DNA from: Bryobacterales bacterium
GTDB taxonomy: Bacteria; Acidobacteriota; Terriglobia; Bryobacterales; Bryobacteraceae
Direction: 5' to 3'
Length of the DNA stretch: 5,624 nucleotides
NCBI GenBank assembly: GCA_003132865.1
Contig: PKYZ01000504.1
Coordinates: forward strand, 2,405 to 8,028
Part shown: positions 1-5,066 of the stretch, piece after piece
How positions within the stretch are numbered: the first letter of the stretch is position 1
How the letters are laid out: every line of letters begins with the position of its first letter
The notes under the pieces: generated by a model
Databases searched by the model: none
The model's input: the letters and a program-made list of their open reading frames with translations, nothing else
Told to the model about the DNA's origin: nothing
Program-made: the position numbers and the translations under genes

Positions 1-3
1 AGA

Positions 4-41
4 GCGGGTTCTGGAGAACCCGCGCAGGCCTGGAGGCCCGC
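4..41. repeat. Twin hairpins with identical TGGA loops (putative dispersed intergenic repeat)
   Basis: Two dyads lie back to back. The first is a perfect 8-bp stem, GCGGGTTC (4-11) with GAACCCGC (16-23), closing a TGGA loop. The second pairs 24-30 with 35-41 (GGCC core plus GC, with one A/C mismatch) around another TGGA loop. There is no T-run after either, so a classical intrinsic terminator is unlikely, although the element could act as a processing or stability structure for an upstream transcript outside the window. From memory, tandem GC-rich palindromes of this style recur between genes in Acidobacteriota and some Planctomycetes; copy number here cannot be seen. The structure is directly visible; its repeat-family status is inference. 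Confidence 0.7.
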
Positions 42-72
42 CCCAGTGCAGGACATTTTGCCGAAGCGGATA

Positions 73-92
73 TGGCATAATGTAGTTGAGAG
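73..92 (+). promoter_or_regulatory. Extended -10 promoter and Shine-Dalgarno for the toxin-antitoxin pair
   Basis: TG-G-CATAAT (73-81) matches an extended -10 element (TGn followed by a hexamer one base from TATAAT). No good -35 sits at standard spacing, which is usual for extended -10 promoters. Transcription would begin near 88, leaving about 12 nt before the ATG at 100. A purine-rich GAGAG (88-92) is placed to serve as a ribosome-binding site. RES-Xre modules are commonly autorepressed by the antitoxin or complex, so an operator is expected here, but I see no clear dyad over this promoter. Confidence 0.45.
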
Positions 93-99
93 ATTCAGG

Positions 100-519
100 A
101 TGAACGCCACCAATGTGCAGATGGGCGATTGGCTCGGCCAGCGGGCGCCGGCGACCGAGACGGAGGTGCTTCGCATCGTCGAAGGGAAGCTCGCGCCCAC
201 GGTCATCAAACGGCTGATTTCGCTTGGCCTGCAGCGCTCGGAGATTGACGCGGCCATCATTCCACTCAGGACGCTTCAGCATCGCCGCTCCCGGCGTGAA
301 AAGCTGACCGTGGAAGAGTCCGACCGTGTGTTGCGCGTGATCCGGGTACTTTCACTGGCGGAGTCCGTCTACGGAAGCCGGGAGCGGGCTTTAGCCTGGC
401 TGCGAAGCCCTCATGCGCGGCTCGACGGCCGCACGCCGCTTTCACTTCTCAATACGGACACAGGCAGCCGGATTGTCGAAGAACTGCTCGTTCAGATTGA
501 CGAGGGCATGTTCATCTAG
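100..519 (+). CDS. Xre/MbcA/ParS-type antitoxin of a RES toxin-antitoxin system
   Basis: A 139-aa cytoplasmic antitoxin that should bind and neutralise the RES toxin encoded next and repress their shared promoter. Residues about 31-63 form a helix-turn-helix-like segment ending in the characteristic EIDAAIIPLRTLQHRR run (residues 48-63). Residues about 70-139 form the antitoxin/toxin-binding domain (DUF2384 type): a helix with ESDRVLRVIRVLSLAESVYG, then AWLRSPHARLDGRTPLSLL, and the C-terminal EELLVQIDEGMFI. In this family the C-terminus reaches into the toxin active site. I chose ATG 100 because an extended -10 and a GAGAG site precede it. An in-frame GTG at 46 would add 18 residues but abuts the twin hairpins, lies upstream of the promoter and has no ribosome-binding site. 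The stop directly abuts the toxin ATG. The family call is firm; the exact start is less so. Confidence 0.9.
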   Translation: MNATNVQMGDWLGQRAPATETEVLRIVEGKLAPTVIKRLISLGLQRSEIDAAIIPLRTLQHRRSRREKLTVEESDRVLRVIRVLSLAESVYGSRERALAWLRSPHARLDGRTPLSLLNTDTGSRIVEELLVQIDEGMFI

Positions 520-960
520 ATGATCCTCTGGAGGATCAGCCGGCATCGCGACCTCAGCGGAGCGGGCGGACTGAAGGTTCCTGGCCGATGGCATTATGCG
601 GGCCAGCCCATCGTTTATCTGGCAGGGAGTCCGTCGGCGGCGCTCCTGGAAGTATGCGTTCATACCAGCGCGAATGATGTGCCGCCGGCGTTCACGCTGC
701 TGAAAATTGAGGGCCCGGACCCGGAAGTCTTTGTCATCAAGCCCGAAGACTTGCCCCAGGGTTGGAGGACGCGTCTCGAAGCAACTCGCGACCTGGGGAT
801 GGCATGGCTCCGCAAGAAGGAGGGCGTTCTATTGCAAGTACCCAGCGCAATTGTCCCTGAAACGGCCAGTTTCCTCCTCAACCCGATGCACATTGACGCA
901 GCAAAGTTCCGCATTACGGACGGGTTCTCGTATCCATCTGACACCCCCCTCAAAATGTAG
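520..960 (+). CDS. RES-domain toxin (probable NAD+-degrading)
   Basis: A 146-aa single-domain toxin. Characterised members of the RES family (MbcT of Mycobacterium tuberculosis, Res of Pseudomonas putida) deplete cellular NAD+, have an ADP-ribosyltransferase-like fold and act in the cytoplasm; activity here is inferred from family membership. The name-giving residues are in place: Arg23 in GRW (22-24), Tyr33 in IVYLA, Glu44 in ALLEV (41-45) and Ser109 in VPSAIVP. WRI at 4-6 and the SFLLNPMHIDA motif near 117-127 are also typical. Length fits a complete protein, with no frameshift. The ATG follows the antitoxin TAG with no gap, so translation is probably coupled to the antitoxin, with GAGGG at 502-506 as ribosome-binding site. 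The module appears intact and potentially active. Confidence 0.93.
   Translation: MILWRISRHRDLSGAGGLKVPGRWHYAGQPIVYLAGSPSAALLEVCVHTSANDVPPAFTLLKIEGPDPEVFVIKPEDLPQGWRTRLEATRDLGMAWLRKKEGVLLQVPSAIVPETASFLLNPMHIDAAKFRITDGFSYPSDTPLKM
521..538. promoter_or_regulatory. 18-bp palindrome over the toxin start codon
   Basis: TGATCCTC (521-528) and GAGGATCA (531-538) are perfect 8-bp inverted repeats separated by TG. They include the last two bases of the toxin ATG (520-522) and codons 2-6. In mRNA this can fold as a 7-bp stem with a CUGG tetraloop, next to or partly hiding the start codon. As DNA it could be a protein-binding site. A likely ribosome-binding site for the toxin, GAGGG (502-506), lies just upstream inside the antitoxin gene. 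The structure is seen directly; a role in limiting toxin translation is inference. Part of the palindrome encodes the family-typical LWRI, so chance is possible. Confidence 0.5.
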
Positions 961-971
961 GCCGAACGGCC

Positions 972-997
972 GGAACAGAGAGAAGGAACAGAGAGAA
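972..997. repeat. Perfect 13-bp tandem duplication
   Basis: GGAACAGAGAGAA occurs twice head to tail (972-984 and 985-997), followed by GG that begins a third copy. It lies in the short gap after the toxin stop and ends two bases before the -35 hexamer of the next promoter. It is purine-only on this strand except for one C per unit. It could be a replication-slippage product or a pair of binding sites spaced 13 bp (just over one helical turn). Confidence 0.8.
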
Positions 998-999
998 GG

Positions 1000-1028
1000 T
1001 TGCGGTCCGAAGAGGACACGGCTATAAT
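1000..1028 (+). promoter_or_regulatory. Near-consensus sigma70-type promoter inside a dyad
   Basis: TTGCGG (1000-1005), a 17-bp spacer and a perfect TATAAT (1023-1028) make a strong housekeeping-type promoter pointing at the gene starting at 1043. Predicted transcription start is about 1035, leaving only about 8 nt of leader. A perfect 7-bp inverted repeat, GGTCCGA (1004-1010) and TCGGACC (1036-1042), brackets the -10. One arm overlaps the end of the -35 and the other abuts the ATG. Arm centres are 32 bp apart, about three helical turns, which would suit a dimeric repressor. Promoter is well supported; the operator role is inference. Confidence 0.7.
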
Positions 1029-1042
1029 GCTGCTGTCGGACC

Positions 1043-1708
1043 ATGGAATCCTTCTACACGGCCACTTGCCCTCTCTGCGGCGCGGAGCGGGCTGTTTTCC
1101 CGGAGGATGACGCGGGTAAGCTGGCATGTTATAAGTGTGGGTTTTCCCGGAGCTCGGCGACAGACCCCGCCTTCATACCGGGCCCAACTCAGGTGCCGAC
1201 AGAACTCACGGGAGCACCGGACCCAGAAGGCCCACCCGAATCTGGCCATTTCTGCTGGTATTGCGGAGTCTCTAATAGCGATAGTGCGTCAGCAGCGATT
1301 GTCGACATGTACTCAGACTTGAAAACGCTCGCGGGTAGGACTACCTGGAACGTACAGCATGTCTCAGTTCCACGATTTGAGGGCTGCCGTCGCCTCCATG
1401 AGATGAGCCGCCAGGTGTTACTCGTCGGATCAATCGGATGCTTCGTGATCGCGACATTGGGCGCGCAACTGTTTATGCATGCCGGTGTGTTGGCGATCGG
1501 TTTCGGGACTGTCTCCGCCTTCGGCTACGGGGCCTTGTCTAGTTGGTTTATGCGCCGGCATCTCCGTCAAAAGAAAACTCACCCGGCAAGCTACGGCGCC
1601 CAGCACCGGAATGTCAAAAGCAAGCGCACGATGGCCGGATGGACCATTGGATATCCCGGTTCTGGGCTCGGGCAGATGTTTCGAACGATAGCAGGGCCGA
1701 TCCGATAG
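1043..1708 (+). CDS. Zinc-ribbon membrane protein of unknown function
   Basis: A 221-aa protein I cannot assign to a named family. Residues 9-12 (CPLC) and 29-32 (CYKC) form a compact four-Cys zinc ribbon at the N-terminus. A proline-rich linker (about 42-66) leads to a second Cys pair, CWYC (71-74), and then VPRFEGCRRLH (109-119). In related hypothetical proteins as I recall them, this last segment reads PRCxxCxxxH, so Phe112 would replace a metal ligand while Cys115 and His119 remain. Two hydrophobic helices follow (about 125-145 and 148-169), then a basic tail containing GWTIGYP, whose GW-x-x-G-x-P shape also recurs at the end of such proteins. The start is supported by the promoter just upstream; the leader is too short for a normal Shine-Dalgarno, so translation may be near-leaderless. 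Codon choice looks more relaxed than in the minus-strand operon (TTA, ATA and GGA occur). It lies downstream of the RES-Xre pair but has its own promoter, so a shared role is unproven. Confidence 0.75.
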   Translation: MESFYTATCPLCGAERAVFPEDDAGKLACYKCGFSRSSATDPAFIPGPTQVPTELTGAPDPEGPPESGHFCWYCGVSNSDSASAAIVDMYSDLKTLAGRTTWNVQHVSVPRFEGCRRLHEMSRQVLLVGSIGCFVIATLGAQLFMHAGVLAIGFGTVSAFGYGALSSWFMRRHLRQKKTHPASYGAQHRNVKSKRTMAGWTIGYPGSGLGQMFRTIAGPIR

Positions 1709-1845
1709 CGGCCCCGAGTCTCGTCCCGAGGAAGCCAATCACCCTGGCGACGCCAGCCTCCTTCGGCCCAGCGCCTGATCATCCGGTACATGCCGGCCCA
1801 CAGCCGGTGGCCAAGAAGCGCGAGCGCAAGTCGAAGGCGGCGCAG
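1709..1845. other. Convergent intergenic region without a supported gene
   Basis: This 137-bp stretch separates the ends of the zinc-ribbon gene and the Yip1 gene. I see no gene with recognisable protein features and no T-rich terminator on either strand. It contains two small dyads: CTGGCG-A-CGCCAG (1744-1756) and CCGGC-CCACA-GCCGG (1793-1807). Either could weakly assist transcript ends, but neither is followed by a T-run. It probably marks the junction between the accessory left part and the conserved operon on the right. Confidence 0.5.
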
Positions 1846-2595
1846 CTATCCGAAAAGATTGGTCCAGGCGGCCTTGACCACGACCAGTACGCCCCAGGGC
1901 AGGACGACCGCAACTAAGGCCTTCGAGAAAGCAAACTTGCGTGCGGCCACCGATATGCCGACAGCCAACAGCAGGATGGTCCAAAAACTGAAAAGGTCGA
2001 AGGAACTCGCCAGGCTGTAAATGAACTTGCCGGAGTTCGGGGGCGGTTCCATGAATGCGCCGAGGTTAAAGGCCAGCGGATTCTGGAGGTTGAATTCGTC
2101 GGGGTTCTTGATGAACATAACGACGATCGCCAGGATGCTGGAGATCAGGCCCGGCAGCATCGCATAGGCGCTGATGCCGAACATCTGCTTGAATTTCAGC
2201 GACCCGCCCGCGCCCATCATGTTGCACATCAGGAGGAGCACGCCTCCCATGACCAGGGCCGCCACCGGAATGAAAACCAGGCTGCCTACGTACCCGAAAA
2301 TCGGCGCCATCTTCGCGCCCATCTGAATCCGGGTTTCGCGCTGATCGGCGGGCAGGTTTTGCGTGCTAGGATTGTTCTCCATGGTCTGGCGGATGTAGCG
2401 CTCCCAGCCCACGCGCGTGGTGTAGGTGTATGTAAACGCGATGGCGGCCACGATCAACAAGACGACCGGCACGATCCAACGGGGCCGGGCGGCGATATCG
2501 GCGAACGCCTTTTTGGGGTCGATGAACACGCCCGTGATGCGGCCCACTTCGCCCAACGGCGGAGCGGCATTCTCGGCAGAGGGTTCAGGTGTCAT
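1846..2595 (-). CDS. Yip1-family (YIP1 domain) integral membrane protein
   Basis: A 249-aa inner-membrane protein, the last gene of the minus-strand operon. The cytoplasmic N-terminus carries the bacterial YIP1 signature: GRITGVFIDPKKAFADIAAR (residues 18-37) followed by PRWIVPVVL, where the F-x-x-P and P-x-W-x-x-P positions are typical. Predicted helices lie at about 40-58, 100-125, 142-163, 200-217 and 226-243, with a polar loop (about 60-98) between the first two. Bacterial members have no firmly established function; eukaryotic relatives act in membrane trafficking. The start is supported by GGAG (2610-2607) 11 nt upstream and by agreement with the family N-terminus. It is separated from the thioredoxin gene by 36 bp that contain an extended -10 promoter, so it can be expressed apart from the operon. 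Confidence 0.85.
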   Translation of the reverse strand: MTPEPSAENAAPPLGEVGRITGVFIDPKKAFADIAARPRWIVPVVLLIVAAIAFTYTYTTRVGWERYIRQTMENNPSTQNLPADQRETRIQMGAKMAPIFGYVGSLVFIPVAALVMGGVLLLMCNMMGAGGSLKFKQMFGISAYAMLPGLISSILAIVVMFIKNPDEFNLQNPLAFNLGAFMEPPPNSGKFIYSLASSFDLFSFWTILLLAVGISVAARKFAFSKALVAVVLPWGVLVVVKAAWTNLFG

Positions 2596-2604
2596 AAGAA
2601 TCGG

Positions 2605-2628
2605 ATCTCCGAACGGGAGATTATATCA
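2605..2628 (-). promoter_or_regulatory. Extended -10 promoter with an RBS-masking hairpin before the Yip1 gene
   Basis: On the minus strand, TG-A-TATAAT (2628-2620) is a consensus extended -10 starting four bases past the upstream gene's stop codon. Predicted transcription start is about 2613. A 6-bp inverted repeat, ATCTCC (2621-2616) and GGAGAT (2610-2605) with loop CGTTC, has the Shine-Dalgarno GGAG in its 3' arm. Its 5' arm overlaps the -10 box, so mRNA started here would lack that arm and keep the ribosome-binding site free, whereas operon read-through mRNA would contain the full hairpin. The elements are visible; the switching behaviour is inference. Confidence 0.55.
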
Positions 2629-2631
2629 CCT

Positions 2632-3921
2632 TCAGTTCTTTAGGGCATCTTTGATGCGGTCGGTCAACATATCCACAAAGCGCTCCGGTACGAACCCGTT
2701 CATGCGGCTGGTCACTTCGCCGTGGCGGTCCAGGACGATGGTGGTGGGCATCGACGTGATCGCCAGCACCCGCGAAAGCCCGTCTTCAAAATAGACCTGC
2801 CGCTGCTCCCAGTGGTTCTCCTTCAGGAAGGGCGCCACCAGTTCGCGCTCATCGTCGGTGTTGACGGAGAGAAACACCACGTCCGGCGAATCGTGGAAGC
2901 GTTGCTTCACCTCTTCATAGAGCGGGTGCTGGACGCGGCACGGACCGCACCATGTCGCCCAGAAGTCGAAGACCACGGCCTTGCCCTTCAACGAAGCGAG
3001 AGGCAGCTTGGCGCCATCCACGCCCGAGATCGTAAACTCCAGGACGTTGCTGGCTTGGGCGTTGGGATCGTTCTGGCGCAGGCGCAGGCGGCGGGCCGCC
3101 AGCAACCCGGTGGTGCGGTCGTAGGCTTCCAGGACGATGTCGCCCAAGCCCTTCTCCGAGCCGTAGATTTTGCGATAGACGTCGCCCAGTTGCGCGCGGT
3201 CCTTGGCCCGGTCGGCGTCCGTGTTGCGGCCATCGGGAATGGTGAAGGCATCGGCATAAGGGGCGAGCGCATCTTTGTCCCGACCCGCGCGGACCAGCCA
3301 GCGGCCGATCTCGCGCGCGGCCTCGGCCGTGGGATAGATGTCGTAACCGCGGCGGGCCAGCGCGATGGCCTCGTCGATCCTGCCCAGATTGCCGGTGGCG
3401 CGCGCTTCGCAGGCCAGCACGCGCCCCAATCCTTTATCCACTTCTTCCTGCCACTGAGCCTCGCTGAAATGGCCCGGGGGAGGCTGGCTGCGTGTCTGGC
3501 GCAGCAGTTCTTCATACTGCCTGGCGTACTTCAGCGCGCGTTCCGAGGCGTTGCCGGCGCCGGATACCAGCAGGGCGCGGATGACCTTATCCAGAATCTG
3601 AGCGTCGGACGGCTCGCGCGCCAGCACCCGCTCGCCGTACTCGATCACGCGCTTATCGTCTTTGGCCTCGATGGCCGCCTTGACCAGCGCCCGCTCGATT
3701 TCGTTGCGGCGCGTGGTATTCGGATATTTCGCGAGATGCTTTTCCAGCGCGCGCACAAAATCGACCGGGCTGTTGCCGGCCTCCGACAATGCCTGGCTTA
3801 GCTGCTGAGCTTCGTCGGCGGCAGGATCGGAAGCGGGCGCCTTGGCGGGGGCATTCTGCGTCCAACCCGGCTGCGCCCAACCCAGCATCCCGAAGAAGAG
3901 AGCCGCACAGAGGAGTCTCAT
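2632..3921 (-). CDS. Secreted TlpA/ResA-like thioredoxin-domain protein with helical-repeat N-terminus
   Basis: A 429-aa exported protein. Residues 1-22 look like a signal peptide ([15 protein letters not shown] then AQPGWTQ). Residues about 35-240 are Ala/Arg-rich amphipathic helices resembling TPR-like repeats (for example DAQILDKVIRALL and GRIDEAIALARRGYDIYP), likely a protein-interaction scaffold. The C-terminal 135 residues are a TlpA/ResA-type thioredoxin fold: KGKAVVFDFWATWCGPC with redox cysteines 325 and 328, and the cis-proline loop SMPTTIVLD with Pro392. It should act in the periplasm as a thiol-disulfide reductant or isomerase; the substrate is unknown. ATG 3921 was chosen over one 36 nt upstream because it yields a proper signal peptide and overlaps the preceding stop as ATGA. 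No Shine-Dalgarno is visible, so translation probably relies on termination-reinitiation from the preceding gene. The domain call is firm; the repeat type is less certain. Confidence 0.9.
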   Translation of the reverse strand: MRLLCAALFFGMLGWAQPGWTQNAPAKAPASDPAADEAQQLSQALSEAGNSPVDFVRALEKHLAKYPNTTRRNEIERALVKAAIEAKDDKRVIEYGERVLAREPSDAQILDKVIRALLVSGAGNASERALKYARQYEELLRQTRSQPPPGHFSEAQWQEEVDKGLGRVLACEARATGNLGRIDEAIALARRGYDIYPTAEAAREIGRWLVRAGRDKDALAPYADAFTIPDGRNTDADRAKDRAQLGDVYRKIYGSEKGLGDIVLEAYDRTTGLLAARRLRLRQNDPNAQASNVLEFTISGVDGAKLPLASLKGKAVVFDFWATWCGPCRVQHPLYEEVKQRFHDSPDVVFLSVNTDDERELVAPFLKENHWEQRQVYFEDGLSRVLAITSMPTTIVLDRHGEVTSRMNGFVPERFVDMLTDRIKDALKN

Positions 3922-4565
3922 TTCGGCGGGATGGCAGCGCACGGTGCTGCCCCACATCTAAACTGGTCGGCCAGGCCGGCCGCGCGCATGCGGGCCTGAT
4001 GCATGTAGCTCTCGTTTTTGGCAATGCGGTCGAGCAGCGGCAGATACTGCGCGGTGTCCACTACGCGCTTATGGTCGTAGGCCGATTCCAGCAGGAGCAA
4101 CGCCTTCATCACGCCCAGCCGGTCGTACTTCGCGGAGACTTCCAGGTTGGTGAGGAGTTGCTCGGACTCGCTGATGCGCTCGAAACAGTCGGCCAGGGCC
4201 TGCGCCGCGGGGTCCTCGGAGAAATTGAATTTGACCTCGTTTTTCCGGGCGCCATCCACGAAGCGGAACGTCTTGTTCCCCATGAACGCCACCTTCAAAG
4301 GCGATTCCAGCGGGTGGTCGAAATAGCCGAGCTTGGCGGCCAAGTCGAACATCCCGGCGACATCCGGCTCGCTCAACTGAAAGCGCACGGGGTTGTCGTC
4401 CTTCTCATCTTCCCGGTAGTCGCCCGCGCCGGTCTTGTCGAGATCGATCGCCACGTAGGCCGGCGTGCTGCCGGAGAACGACTTGGAGAAGTAGAGACGC
4501 GGCACATCGGCTGCGTGGGCCGCCGCCAGAGACACGCACCAGACCAGCGCCAGGCGCCATTTCAT
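3918..4565 (-). CDS. Secreted conserved protein of unknown function
   Basis: A 215-aa protein with a short signal peptide ([18 protein letters not shown], likely cleaved after residue 18 or 19), so probably periplasmic; Cys10 is not in a lipobox context. The mature N-terminal half (about 22-118) reads as a beta-rich domain: [20 protein letters not shown], later [20 protein letters not shown] and [15 protein letters not shown]. The second half (about 119-203) is helical, with [10 protein letters not shown] and [20 protein letters not shown] associate this architecture with acidobacterial hypothetical proteins but know no function. Start ATG 4565 overlaps the ruvC stop as ATGA and is preceded by AAGGGG (4580-4575); an earlier in-frame ATG at 4619 lies inside ruvC and would spoil the signal peptide. 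Its stop overlaps the thioredoxin gene start the same way. Two late cysteines (204, 209) could be substrates of the thioredoxin, which is speculation. Confidence 0.8.
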   Translation of the reverse strand: MKWRLALVWCVSLAAAHAADVPRLYFSKSFSGSTPAYVAIDLDKTGAGDYREDEKDDNPVRFQLSEPDVAGMFDLAAKLGYFDHPLESPLKVAFMGNKTFRFVDGARKNEVKFNFSEDPAAQALADCFERISESEQLLTNLEVSAKYDRLGVMKALLLLESAYDHKRVVDTAQYLPLLDRIAKNESYMHQARMRAAGLADQFRCGAAPCAAIPPK

Positions 4566-5065
4566 TTTGCGAAAACCCCTTGCAACCGGGCGCGTGTGCC
4601 GGCGTGCGTCGCGTGGCAAATGGCCACCGCCAGCGCATCGCAGGCATCCTCGGATTCGATCATGGAATCCAACCCGAGCAGAGACTGCACCATCACCTGG
4701 ACCTGCCGTTTGCCCGCCTGCCCATAGCCCACCACGCTGATCTTGATTTCCAGCGGCGAATATTCGCCCAATTCCAACCCGGCCTCCGCGATGGCCAGCA
4801 GGGCGACCCCGCGCACGTGCGCCAATTTCAAAGCGGTCCTGACGTTGGCCGCGTAAAACACCTGCTCGACGGCGGCGGCCGCGGGGGCATGCCGCCGGAT
4901 CACCTCGCGCAGCCCGCGCGCAATTTCATGGAGGCGCACCTCGAACGGATCCCGGACGTTGGTCGCGATCACGCCGGAGGCGATCAGCTTGTGGCCGCCG
5001 CCGTCGGATTCAATGACGCCATAGCCGGTCCGCCGCGTACCGCAATCGACCCCCAGCACCAGCAC
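4562..5065 (-). CDS. ruvC: Crossover junction endodeoxyribonuclease RuvC
   Basis: A 167-aa cytoplasmic resolvase that cuts Holliday junctions as a dimer together with RuvAB during recombinational repair. The four acidic metal ligands are present: Asp7 ([15 protein letters not shown]), Glu67 ([11 protein letters not shown]), and Asp140 and Asp143 ([14 protein letters not shown]). [15 protein letters not shown] (112-126) matches the DNA-contact region. Length fits the family (about 160-175 aa). I chose GTG 5065, giving M-LVLGVDCG in register with the usual MRVLGIDPG and leaving 1 nt after the yebC stop; GTG 5059 is a weaker alternative, and the ATG at 5146 would run into yebC. GGAGG at 5085-5081 is a rather distant ribosome-binding site, so coupling to yebC is likely. 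Cys8 replaces the usual proline after the first Asp, and LKLAHVRGV (79-87) replaces the usual LG-x-ARG. No ruvA or ruvB is in the window. Confidence 0.95.
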   Translation of the reverse strand: MLVLGVDCGTRRTGYGVIESDGGGHKLIASGVIATNVRDPFEVRLHEIARGLREVIRRHAPAAAAVEQVFYAANVRTALKLAHVRGVALLAIAEAGLELGEYSPLEIKISVVGYGQAGKRQVQVMVQSLLGLDSMIESEDACDALAVAICHATHAGTRARLQGVFAK

Positions 5066-5066
5066 T

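Noticed and set aside
11..533. CTGGAG present at the centre of both upstream hairpins and of the toxin-start palindrome
   Set aside because: The third copy folds in a different register and codes for protein, so a shared origin is not supported by three hexamers alone.
960..971. GGCCG-AA-CGGCC after the toxin stop as a terminator
   Set aside because: The 2-nt loop forces a shorter stem, and no T-run follows.
1744..1756. CTGGCG-A-CGCCAG palindrome as an operator
   Set aside because: It lies between two gene ends with no promoter nearby, and a 6-bp-arm dyad is expected by chance in GC-rich DNA.
1793..1807. CCGGC-CCACA-GCCGG hairpin as a terminator for either convergent gene
   Set aside because: Only a 5-bp perfect stem and no T-run on either side.
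1543..1917. A frame continuing past the zinc-ribbon gene that might suggest a frameshifted longer C-terminus
   Set aside because: The extension is low-complexity and basic with no family resemblance, while the 221-aa product already ends with a plausible GW-x-x-G-x-P tail.
2722..3801. A long plus-strand open frame antisense to the thioredoxin gene
   Set aside because: It mirrors the high-GC codon pattern of the minus-strand gene, has no recognisable domain or ribosome-binding site, and overlaps a gene with clear family motifs.
3789..4727. A long plus-strand open frame antisense to the secreted protein and the end of ruvC
   Set aside because: It is rich in Arg, His and Gln as expected from reading GC-rich genes backwards, and it crosses several well-supported genes.
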